DNA from: Alcanivorax sp.
GTDB taxonomy: Bacteria; Pseudomonadota; Gammaproteobacteria; Pseudomonadales; Alcanivoracaceae
Length of the DNA stretch: 64,000 nucleotides
Reading direction: 5' to 3'
NCBI GenBank assembly: GCA_022449455.1
Contig: JAKUPL010000003.1
Coordinates: 186,001-250,000 of the forward strand
In this document: in pieces, positions 12,723-19,931 of the stretch
How the letters are laid out: each line of letters starts with the position of its first letter
How positions within the stretch are numbered: the stretch's first letter is position 1
Notes under the pieces: generated by a model
Told to the model about the DNA's origin: nothing
The model's database searches: none
The model's input: only the letters and a program-made list of their open reading frames with translations
Translations under genes and position numbers: made by a program

Positions 12723-13496
12723 ATGGACATCAAAGCGATCAATGACCGCGCCGTGGGCTATCAGTGCGCCCCGGACGCCTTCAACAACCGCGTGATCCTG
12801 GTCACCGGCGCCGGCGCCGGCATCGGCCGCGCGGTGGCGCTGGCCCTGGCCGCCCACGGCGCCACCGTGATCCTGCTGGGCCGCACCCAGGCCAAGCTGG
12901 AAGCGGTGTACGACCAGATCAAGGCCGCCGGCGGCGCCGAGCCGGCCCTGGCGCCGGTCAATATGGAAGTGGCGCGCCCGGAGGACTACCGGGAACTGGC
13001 CAACCTGTTCGACAAGGAATTCGGCCGCCTGGACGGGGTGCTGCACAACGCCTCCGTGCTTGGCGACCTGACGCCGCTGGACCGCTACGGCGCGGATACC
13101 TGGGACTCGGTAATGCGCGTCAACGTCAACGGCGCCTTCTATCTGACCCAGGCGCTGCTGCCGCTGCTGCGTCACAGCGAGGACGGGCGCATCCTGTTCA
13201 CCTCTTCCAGCGTGGGCCGCCGGGGCCGCGCCTTCTGGGGCGCCTACGCGGCCTCCAAGGCGGCCACCGAAAATCTCGCCCAGACCCTGGCGGACGAACT
13301 GGAAAACACCAGCCGCATCCGCACCAACACCCTCAACCCCGGCGCCACCCGCACCGACATGCGCGCCCTCGCCTACCCCGGCGAGGACCCGGCCACCCTG
13401 AAAACGCCGGCGCAGATCGTGGCGCCGTATTTGTTTCTGCTCGGCCCGGACAGCACCGACGTCAACGGGGTCTCTCTGGACGCGCAGCCGAAATAA
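12723..13496 (+). CDS. yciK: YciK-family short-chain dehydrogenase/reductase
   Basis: A classical SDR of 257 residues. The NAD(P)-binding motif TGAGAGIGRA (near residue 30) is followed by LHNAS (an NNAG-type motif), the catalytic serine in TSSSVGRRG, and YAASK (Tyr/Lys). NTLNPGATRTDMR is the conserved PG motif region. It ends the mtaD-ubiG-mupP operon, 14 bp after mupP. The physiological substrate of YciK proteins is unknown to me; the family is recognised by overall sequence and by position. Confidence 0.87.
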   Translation: MDIKAINDRAVGYQCAPDAFNNRVILVTGAGAGIGRAVALALAAHGATVILLGRTQAKLEAVYDQIKAAGGAEPALAPVNMEVARPEDYRELANLFDKEFGRLDGVLHNASVLGDLTPLDRYGADTWDSVMRVNVNGAFYLTQALLPLLRHSEDGRILFTSSSVGRRGRAFWGAYAASKAATENLAQTLADELENTSRIRTNTLNPGATRTDMRALAYPGEDPATLKTPAQIVAPYLFLLGPDSTDVNGVSLDAQPK

Positions 13497-13515
13497 GCAC
13501 CCCGATCGTATGTAT

Positions 13516-13543
13516 TGTAGGAGCGGCTCCAGCCGCTCCTACA
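13516..13543. repeat. Compact REP-like palindrome
   Basis: TGTAGGAGCGGCT, a CC spacer and AGCCGCTCCTACA form a near-perfect 28-base palindrome with 13-base arms. It is the same family as the elements at 474, 27951 and 57001. It sits 20 bp after the SDR stop codon, immediately before a terminator-like hairpin. Confidence 0.8.
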
Positions 13544-13571
13544 GGCGGGCTTTCCCGTGGCCCGCCCTTTT
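13544..13571 (+). terminator. Rho-independent terminator candidate after the SDR gene
   Basis: Stem GGCGGGC (13544-13550) pairs with GCCCGCC (13560-13566) over a nine-base loop, followed by CTTTT. It directly follows the REP palindrome. Downstream (13571-13596) is a short tandem repeat of the words AACTTTCAAC/TTTTAAC. Confidence 0.6.
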
Positions 13572-13711
13572 AACTTTCAACTTTTAACTTTCAACTCCTC
13601 CCTCCCCTTTGACTCCCGCGCCATTCCTTTCCGTCCTACCGGCATCTTCACGCTCGGAACGGCGTGCTTTACTCCTCGCATTACCCTCTAAAAACAACAG
13701 CAGGGATTATT

Positions 13712-14899
13712 ATGCGTCGATTTTTTCTTATTATTTTTGCACTGGTGATCAGCGCGTTCTGCGCGGTAAGCGCCCAGGAAATGCGCCTCAATAACGAGCA
13801 GCGCGCGGCCATGCAAAAACTGCTGCCCGGCGTCACCGTCGACGACCGGCTGGTAAAAGGCCTTTCCGATATTTTCTATTCCCGGGACATGCCGGTGCGG
13901 GTGCGCCTCAAGGCGATCGCCAAACTGGTGGGCATCGATCAGATGCCGCCGGGCACCGCGCTCAGCCGCAAGATCTGTATCTGGGACATCGCCGGCCGCG
14001 CCGGCCCGGTGTTCCAGGCGGCCATGGACCAGCGCGCCCTGGCCATGGAGTACGGCGTCAACCTGGAAATGGTGCCGTTCACCAACGAGACCGTGATGGT
14101 GGAAGAGCTCAAGGCCGGCCGCTGCGACGCGGCGCTGATGAGCGGCTTCCGCGCCCGGCTGTTCAACAAGTACACCGGCACCATCGATTCCATCGGCGGC
14201 GTACCGGACAACCAGCACATGCGCACCCTGCTGCAGGTGCTCGCCCACCCCAGCCAGGCGGACAAGATGGTGCAGGGTGAATACGTGATCATGGGCATGT
14301 TCTCCGGCGGCGGCGTGCACATCTTCGTCAACGACAAGCAGATCAGTTCCCTGGCCAAGGCCGCCGGCAAGAAGGTGGCGGTGCTCGACTACGATCAGAC
14401 CCAGGCGGAAATGGTGGCCGGCATCGGCGCCACGCCGGTGCCCTCCGACATCGTCAGCGCGCCCAACAAGTTCAACAACGGCGTGGTGGACATCCTCGCC
14501 GCGCCGCTGGTGGCCTATGAACTGCTGGAGTTGTACAAGGGCATGGAGCCCAAGGGCGGCATCGTCGACTACCCCATCGCCCAGCTCAGCATGCAGCTGG
14601 TGGGCCGGCTGGATAAATTCCCCAACGAAATCGCCCAACTGATCCGGGAGGCGTCGTTCGAGGCCTACGATCAGGTGCGCGAGCGGGTCAAGGTGGAGGA
14701 AGACCGGGTGCCGAAACGCTGGTGGATTCATATTCCCGACGACGAGCGCCGTGTCTACGAGAGCATGATGCAGGACGCCCGCGACGTGCTCCGCAAGGAA
14801 GGCTACTACAGCGGCGACATGCTCGATCTGCAGAAACGCATCCGCTGCAAGTTCGACGGGTCCCGGGGTGAGTGCGCCGGCGCGGGGGGCAATGGATGA
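13712..14899 (+). CDS. AdeT-type periplasmic solute-binding protein (paralogue 1)
   Basis: A secreted 395-residue protein. The signal peptide MRRFFLIIFALVISAFCAVSA is cleaved near residue 21. A roughly 65-residue N-terminal extension absent from the other paralogues follows. The binding-protein domain runs from about residue 89 (CIWDIAGRAG) through EELKAGRCDAALMSG, YTGTIDSIGG, AAGKKVAVLDYD and FNNGVVDILAAPL to the C-terminal IRCKFDGSRGEC. I relate it to Acinetobacter AdeT1/AdeT2, sometimes labelled RND efflux; nothing here is membrane-embedded. The ATG at 13712 follows AGGGA. Its TGA overlaps the start of paralogue 2. Ligand unknown; TRAP-like transport is inferred from nearby permeases. Confidence 0.8.
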   Translation: MRRFFLIIFALVISAFCAVSAQEMRLNNEQRAAMQKLLPGVTVDDRLVKGLSDIFYSRDMPVRVRLKAIAKLVGIDQMPPGTALSRKICIWDIAGRAGPVFQAAMDQRALAMEYGVNLEMVPFTNETVMVEELKAGRCDAALMSGFRARLFNKYTGTIDSIGGVPDNQHMRTLLQVLAHPSQADKMVQGEYVIMGMFSGGGVHIFVNDKQISSLAKAAGKKVAVLDYDQTQAEMVAGIGATPVPSDIVSAPNKFNNGVVDILAAPLVAYELLELYKGMEPKGGIVDYPIAQLSMQLVGRLDKFPNEIAQLIREASFEAYDQVRERVKVEEDRVPKRWWIHIPDDERRVYESMMQDARDVLRKEGYYSGDMLDLQKRIRCKFDGSRGECAGAGGNG

Positions 14900-15942
14900 A
14901 AGCGCCTGCGCTGTCCACCCTGCTGATCCTGTTCGCCGCCCTGGCCGGCCTGCTGGCCGCCCCGGTCGGCGCCGACGAACGGCCGCTGCGCGAACGCCTG
15001 GCCGACCGGCGCGAAGTGGACATCTGCATTTGGGACCTGGTCGGGCGCCACGGGCCGATCTTCAGCGCCGCCCAGGACCAGACCACCCGCTTCCTCCAGT
15101 ACGGCATTACCGTCAACCTGGAGCCCTACACCAACGAGGCGGTGATGGTGGAGGAACTCAAGGCCGGCCGCTGCGACGCCGCCTTGATGACCGGCATGCG
15201 CGCGCGCCTGTTCAACCAGTACACCGGCACCATCGATTCCATCGGCGGCCTGCCCACCCAGGAACACCTGCGCATGCTGCTCAAGGTGCTGGCCGATCCA
15301 CGCTCGGCGCCGCGCATGACCCAGGGCGAGTACGTGGTGCTGGGCGTGGCGCCCGCCGGCGGCGCCTATATCTTCGTCAACGACAAGCGCATCAACACCC
15401 TGGGCAAGGCCGCCGGCAAAAAGGTGGCGGTGCTGGATTACGATCCGGTGCAGGCGGAGATGGTCGGCGACCTGGGCGCCGCGCCGGTGCCCACCGATAT
15501 CGTCCACGCCCCGGGGCTATTCAATAACGGCGTGGTGGACGTGCTGGCCGCGCCGCTGGCCGCCTATCAGCTGATGGAGCTGTACAAGGGCCTGGACCCG
15601 GACGGCGGCATCATCGACTACCCGCTGGCGCAGATCACCCTGCAGCTGGTGGGCCACAAGGACCGGGTCAGCCCGGAGCTGGCGCAGATTACCCGGGAAC
15701 TGTTCTTCCAGAGCTACGACGACTTCCTGGGCCGGGTGCGTCAGGAAACCAAGGTGGTGCCCCAACACTGGTTCGTGACCATCCCCGACGAGGACAAACG
15801 GGAGTACGAGGTGATGATGCGCGAGGCGCGTCAGGAGTTGCGTGAGCGCGGCTACTACAGCGCCGACATGCTGACGCTGCAGAAGAAGATCCGCTGCAAG
15901 CTGGAACCGTCACGGGCGGAATGTTCCGCCCTGGTTCAATAA
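14896..15942 (+). CDS. AdeT-type periplasmic solute-binding protein (paralogue 2)
   Basis: A 348-residue paralogue of the preceding gene, translationally coupled to it (ATGA overlap at 14896-14899, after a G-rich stretch). The signal peptide covers about residues 1-26 (MKAPALSTLLILFAALAGLL then APVGA). The domain begins at CIWDLVGRHG near residue 44. Shared blocks are EELKAGRCDAALMTGM, YTGTIDSIGGLP, FVNDKRINTLGKAAGKK, FNNGVVDVLAAPL, ELYKGLDPDGGIIDYPL and IRCKLEPSRAEC. The conserved Cys pairs suggest structural disulfides. The pair may bind two ligands or form alternative receptors for the same permease; neither is shown by sequence. Confidence 0.8.
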   Translation: MKAPALSTLLILFAALAGLLAAPVGADERPLRERLADRREVDICIWDLVGRHGPIFSAAQDQTTRFLQYGITVNLEPYTNEAVMVEELKAGRCDAALMTGMRARLFNQYTGTIDSIGGLPTQEHLRMLLKVLADPRSAPRMTQGEYVVLGVAPAGGAYIFVNDKRINTLGKAAGKKVAVLDYDPVQAEMVGDLGAAPVPTDIVHAPGLFNNGVVDVLAAPLAAYQLMELYKGLDPDGGIIDYPLAQITLQLVGHKDRVSPELAQITRELFFQSYDDFLGRVRQETKVVPQHWFVTIPDEDKREYEVMMREARQELRERGYYSADMLTLQKKIRCKLEPSRAECSALVQ

Positions 15943-15969
15943 AAGCCGGCGGGGGGCATCACGCCCCCT

Positions 15970-17337
15970 TCAATGCAAGGGTTCGTCGCCGCCCGGCAGC
16001 TGGTCCAGGGCCCCGAACATATCCACCCGGCCATCGCTGAACATATCCAGCTCCGGCGCCAGCGCCTGCACATAACGGTCAAAATACAGGAACTGCTTGA
16101 GCAGCAAGGCGAACTCCCGGGGGAAACGGATGCCGTGGCCCTCGCCGATGCGCACCAGGTCGGTGAGCAGCTGGTTGACCTCCCGGTCGTTGCGGTCCGC
16201 CTGCACCAGGGAGCTGGCGTCCACGTCGGTGAGCCGTTCCTGCAGGGCGCCGATGTCCCGCGCCAGGGCCGCCACGTCCACTTCCTCGCGGGTCATGCCG
16301 ACCATGGCCATGGCCCGCGCCATGCCGTCCACGTCGCCGTGACCGATGGCCTCGAACAGCTCCATCATGCCGGCCCAGGTCTCGCGGCGGATGCGCCCCA
16401 CCATGCCGAAGTCGATAAAGCCCACCCGCCCGTCTTCCAGCAGCATCAGGTTGCCGGCGTGCAGGTCGGCGTGGAAGAAATCGCAGAGCATCAGGCTGGA
16501 GAACCAGGTATTGAGCGCGGTGATCAGGGTGCCCGCCGGGTCGTCGGTGTAGGCGCGCAGCACTTCCAGGTCGGTGAGCGGCACGCCGTGGAAGCGTTCC
16601 ATGGTCAGCACCCGGGCGGTGGTATGGGTGCCCACCGGCCGCGGCGCCACCACCGCGGTGTTGCCGCTTTCCGCCAGAAACCGGTTGAAGGCCTCCAGAT
16701 TACGGGCTTCCTGCAGAAAATCGCACTCCTCCAGCATGCCCGCCTGCAATTCCTCGATCACCCCGGACAGCGCCGAGCGGGACAGGCCCGGCGCCAGGGA
16801 TTCCACCACCCGCGCCGAGAAATAGAGAAAGTTGAAATCGGTAAGCAACACATGGCGCACGCCGGGGCGCTGTACCTTGATCACCACGTCGGCGCCATTG
16901 TGCAGCCGGGCGGCGTGCACCTGGGCGATGGAGGCGCTGGCCAGCGGCTGGGGGTCCACCCACTCGTAGAGGGCGCTCAGCGGCTGGCCCAGTTCCCGCT
17001 CCACGGTGTCGCGAATGTAGTGGAACGGCATCGGGGGGGTGCGATCCAGGCACTTCTGGAACTCGCTGACGTACTCCTCGGGGAACAACGACGGGGAACT
17101 GGCGATGAACTGGCCCAGTTTGATGTAGGTGGCGCCCAGGGATTCGAAAGTTCGCCGCAACCGCACCGGCAGCTCGTCGCGATCGCCGAGCAGCCAGCCC
17201 ATGCCCTGGCGGCCGACCACGCCCACCGTTTCCATCACGCGCAGAGCGCCGCGGGCGGTGTTGCGCATCAGCGCCAGACCTTCCCGCTCCCGGGTCAGGT
17301 CACCGCGCGCCGCCTTCAGGGTGGATTCCTTGGTCAT
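15970..17337 (-). CDS. ABC1/UbiB (ADCK)-family atypical kinase
   Basis: A 455-residue cytoplasmic protein with the ABC1 hallmarks: the KxGQ extension motif YIKLGQF (Lys73, Gln76), the A-rich loop ASIAQVH (135-141), VVIKVQRPG (Lys154), [10 protein letters not shown] and the metal-binding FIDFGMVGR. Members such as UbiB and COQ8 are unorthodox ATPases/kinases supporting quinone or lipid metabolism. This one lacks the two C-terminal membrane helices of true UbiB, so I do not call it ubiB. It converges on the paralogue-2 gene (27 bp gap) and is divergent from the lipoprotein gene. Its place within a lipid-flavoured transport cluster is notable. Confidence 0.88.
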   Translation of the reverse strand: MTKESTLKAARGDLTREREGLALMRNTARGALRVMETVGVVGRQGMGWLLGDRDELPVRLRRTFESLGATYIKLGQFIASSPSLFPEEYVSEFQKCLDRTPPMPFHYIRDTVERELGQPLSALYEWVDPQPLASASIAQVHAARLHNGADVVIKVQRPGVRHVLLTDFNFLYFSARVVESLAPGLSRSALSGVIEELQAGMLEECDFLQEARNLEAFNRFLAESGNTAVVAPRPVGTHTTARVLTMERFHGVPLTDLEVLRAYTDDPAGTLITALNTWFSSLMLCDFFHADLHAGNLMLLEDGRVGFIDFGMVGRIRRETWAGMMELFEAIGHGDVDGMARAMAMVGMTREEVDVAALARDIGALQERLTDVDASSLVQADRNDREVNQLLTDLVRIGEGHGIRFPREFALLLKQFLYFDRYVQALAPELDMFSDGRVDMFGALDQLPGGDEPLH

Positions 17338-17713
17338 GTGTACTCCGTTCAGTTACCGATCCGCTCGTCGATGTCCTCCTCCTTTTTATTGTTTTCTTTT
17401 TATTGTTTTTCGGACAGCTCTTTCGAAAACAGGCGTTCACCGCCTCACCGGCCTCCATCGGCCTCCGCCAACGCCTTGAAAATCAAGGCCTGGAGCCCCC
17501 CTGCCCGTGCGGTTCCATGAAGGCATTGACTATTTTGACAGTAGAGCCGAGACGCAGGGTCATTATCACCGGCGTGCCGCAAAACGATGATCGCAAGGCT
17601 AGCATCATGTTTGTAATGACTTACAGGCATTTATGTAATTGGCGCTTGTGCCAACTCAGAGCCATTCTGTAATGTTGCCCGCGCCGAGAGAACAATAAAA
17701 AGGAGCTCATGGA
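17338..17713. other. Divergent intergenic region with repeated TGTAAT words
   Basis: This 376-bp gap has no convincing gene. It is clearly AT-richer than its surroundings, with T-rich direct repeats (CTTTTTATTGTTTT twice near 17383-17408). A palindrome TGTAA-TGAC-TTACA lies at 17612-17625, and further TGTAAT words at 17634-17639 and 17668-17673. AAGGAG at 17699-17704 is the ribosome binding site for the lipoprotein ATG at 17714. Promoters for both flanking genes must be here. The TGTAAT words could be a regulator site but nothing identifies the regulator. Confidence 0.5.
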
Positions 17714-18736
17714 ATGCGTTCTCTACTCGATAAGATCATCCGTTCCTCGCGTCTTGTGCTGGCGGGGGGGATGGTTGTCGCGCTCTCCGGCTGTGCCATG
17801 ATCTGGAAAAGCACCGGTGACATTCTGGTCACCTTCGGCGAGGCCGAAATGGCCCCCTATCTGTTCACCTACGACGATATCCGCATGGGCTGCATGACCG
17901 GCGAGGCTCAGACGCCGCTGCTCATGTCCTTCGCCGAGGTCGGCTCCTGGCCTGAAAAACTGGGGGTACTCACCTACACCACCGCCGCCGCCTGCGTGGA
18001 GCAACAGGCTCTCGAGGAAGAACTGCGTTACCACCGCGAAGTACGCGCCGGCAACGTGGCCAGCGCCCAGGACGCCCGCATCGCCCAGAAGCGCCTCTCC
18101 GCGGTCGCCGCCAAACGTCTGTACAAGGCCTACACCATCATGAACGAGAAGTTCGGGCCCATCGAGGAAGGGCAATGCCCGTACCTGCGCAAGGACCTGG
18201 ACGAACTGGTATGGCTGGTCGGCAATATCTCCGGTGTGCAGGCCCTGGTCGCCGACGGCGCCGCCGACGGCACCGTGGGCGTGCCGCGCGACATCGTCGC
18301 CAAGGTCGAGCGCCGCATGAAGTGTCTGGACAACGAAAAATGGTGGGGCGCCCCCATGGGCGTGCGTGCCACCATCTGGTCGATCCTGCCGCAGCTGGCT
18401 CCGGAAGGCGCCGAACCGTGGAAGGTTCTGCACGAGTCCGAGCAGATGGGCTTCGAGCAGGGCGTCCGTCTGGGCAGCGCCTTCTACGCCATGAGCGCCT
18501 ACAGCAAGGGTGACAACGAACGCCTGCGCGACGCGATCCGCAACTTCGCCGCCAACGACGATAACGTGGATCCGGAATACCGCATGATGGACACCATCGC
18601 CGGCGTGCTGGTCACCGGCCTGTCCGACCGTCTGTGGACCGAGAACACCGGCAAGCGTACCCCGATCGGCGCCCTCGGCACCTTCTGGGACGACGAAGCC
18701 GATGAGCCCGAAGTGGACATCGACGACCTGCTTTAA
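17714..18736 (+). CDS. Outer-membrane-type lipoprotein, TatT-like TRAP-associated component
   Basis: A 340-residue lipoprotein: signal peptide with lipobox LSGC (Cys27) followed by Ala at +2, so outer-membrane sorting is expected. The mature part is mostly predicted helical, with segments such as AAKRLYKAYTIMNEKFG and DLDELVWLVGNISGVQALVADG that resemble TatT, the TPR-like lipoprotein partner of TRAP binding proteins described in Treponema. Several Cys residues and an acidic C-tail (DDEADEPEVDIDDLL) are present. It precedes a binding protein and a TRAP-like permease on the same strand. TatT assignment rests on motif resemblance plus context, not on a search. Confidence 0.62.
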   Translation: MRSLLDKIIRSSRLVLAGGMVVALSGCAMIWKSTGDILVTFGEAEMAPYLFTYDDIRMGCMTGEAQTPLLMSFAEVGSWPEKLGVLTYTTAAACVEQQALEEELRYHREVRAGNVASAQDARIAQKRLSAVAAKRLYKAYTIMNEKFGPIEEGQCPYLRKDLDELVWLVGNISGVQALVADGAADGTVGVPRDIVAKVERRMKCLDNEKWWGAPMGVRATIWSILPQLAPEGAEPWKVLHESEQMGFEQGVRLGSAFYAMSAYSKGDNERLRDAIRNFAANDDNVDPEYRMMDTIAGVLVTGLSDRLWTENTGKRTPIGALGTFWDDEADEPEVDIDDLL

Positions 18737-18747
18737 TCCGCACCGTG

Positions 18748-18779
18748 AAGGCGGGGCCACCCCGAGCCGGTCCCGCCTT
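18748..18779 (+). other. Stem-loop between lipoprotein and binding-protein genes
   Basis: AAGGCGGG (18748-18755) pairs with CCCGCCTT (18772-18779) over a 16-base loop, 11 bp after the lipoprotein stop. The tail is only ATTCC, so it is a weak terminator or an attenuating/stabilising stem that could let the binding protein be expressed at a different level from the lipoprotein. Confidence 0.45.
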
Positions 18780-18811
18780 ATTCCAAGAAGTATTCGCAAG
18801 GAGATACCGTG

Positions 18812-19819
18812 ATGCGCGTTTTCAAGACTTTCGCCCTGGCCGCGGCGGCCTCGCTGGGCCTGAGCGCCCTGTCCCCGGCCCAGGCGGCGGTGGATCGCAG
18901 CCTGTGCGTGTTCGACATCATCGGCGCCAACGGTGACGTGTACAACGTCATGAAGGACCTTAAGACCCAGGCGTCCGGGTGGGGCGTCAACCTGAAGCTC
19001 AAGCCCTACACCGACGAGAAGATCGCCGCCGAGGACCTCAAGGCGGGCCAGTGTGACGGCGCGGTGCTGACCGGCCTGCGGGTTCGCCAGTTCAACAGCT
19101 ACGCCGGCAGCATGGAAGCGATCGGCGCCATCCCCACCTACAAGGAACTGAAAACAGTGATGCAGGTGCTGTCCAGCGACGCGCCGTCCATTACCGAGAA
19201 GATGAAAACCGGCAATTACGCCATGGGCGGCATGATTCCCATGGGCGCCGCCTACCTGTTCGTGAAGGACAAGGAAATCGACACCGTCGGTGAATTGTCC
19301 GGCAAATCCATCTCGGTGATGGAATACGACCCGGCCCAGGCGGAAATGGCCTCCAAGGTGGGCATGTCGCCGGTGCTGTCGGACATCACCAACTTCGCCG
19401 GCCGCTTCAACAACAACTCCGTGGACATCTGCTTCGCGCCGGTGGTGGCCTACTCCGCCCTGGAACTCTACAAGGGCATGCAGCCGGACGGCGGCATCAT
19501 CCGCTACACCCTGGGCATGCTGACCACCCAGATCGTGCTGCGCGCCGACCGCTTCCCGGAAGGCTTCGACCAGAAATCCCGGGAATTCATGTTCAGCCAG
19601 TTCGACCGCGCCATGAACGTGATCCGCAACGCGGAAAACGAAGTGGACAAGAAGTGGTGGATCGACATCCCCGAGCAGGACAAGCTGCGCTACGACGAGA
19701 TGCTTCGCGAAGCGCGCCTGGAAATGACCGAGGACGGTATCTATAACGAGGAACTGATTTCCCTGCTCAAGAAAGTACGCTGCAAGTACGAGCCCTCCCG
19801 GGCCGAGTGCACCCTGTGA
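18812..19819 (+). CDS. AdeT-type periplasmic solute-binding protein (paralogue 3)
   Basis: A 335-residue secreted protein with a signal peptide ending near AQA (residue about 24). Core motifs: LCVFDIIGANG, AEDLKAGQCDGAVLTGLRVRQFN, YAGSMEAIGAIPT, FNNNSVDICFAPVVAY, ELYKGMQPDGGIIRYTL, and a terminal VRCKYEPSRAEC. It is more diverged than paralogues 1 and 2, for example SGKSISVMEYD in place of AGKKVAVLDYD. The ATG at 18812 sits eight bases after AAGGAG; a GTG at 18809 is directly adjacent. It lies between the TatT-like lipoprotein and fused permease 1, so it is the most likely cognate receptor for that permease. Ligand unknown. Confidence 0.8.
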   Translation: MRVFKTFALAAAASLGLSALSPAQAAVDRSLCVFDIIGANGDVYNVMKDLKTQASGWGVNLKLKPYTDEKIAAEDLKAGQCDGAVLTGLRVRQFNSYAGSMEAIGAIPTYKELKTVMQVLSSDAPSITEKMKTGNYAMGGMIPMGAAYLFVKDKEIDTVGELSGKSISVMEYDPAQAEMASKVGMSPVLSDITNFAGRFNNNSVDICFAPVVAYSALELYKGMQPDGGIIRYTLGMLTTQIVLRADRFPEGFDQKSREFMFSQFDRAMNVIRNAENEVDKKWWIDIPEQDKLRYDEMLREARLEMTEDGIYNEELISLLKKVRCKYEPSRAECTL

Positions 19820-19843
19820 TCGGCTGATACGATCGCCAACCCG

Positions 19844-19870
19844 CGGGGCCCTTCCGGGCCCCGTATTTTT
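19844..19870 (+). terminator. Rho-independent terminator or attenuator after paralogue 3
   Basis: CGGGGCCC (19844-19851), loop TTCC, GGGCCCCG (19856-19863), then TATTTTT. This strong stem lies between the binding-protein gene and permease 1. It could reduce read-through so that the receptor is made in excess over the permease, which is common in binding-protein-dependent transport operons. Confidence 0.8.
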
Positions 19871-19931
19871 GTCCCCTCCGCGCCCCTTTTTTTGCCGTTC
19901 CTTCGGCGATGAACCAGTAACCGGGTGATTA

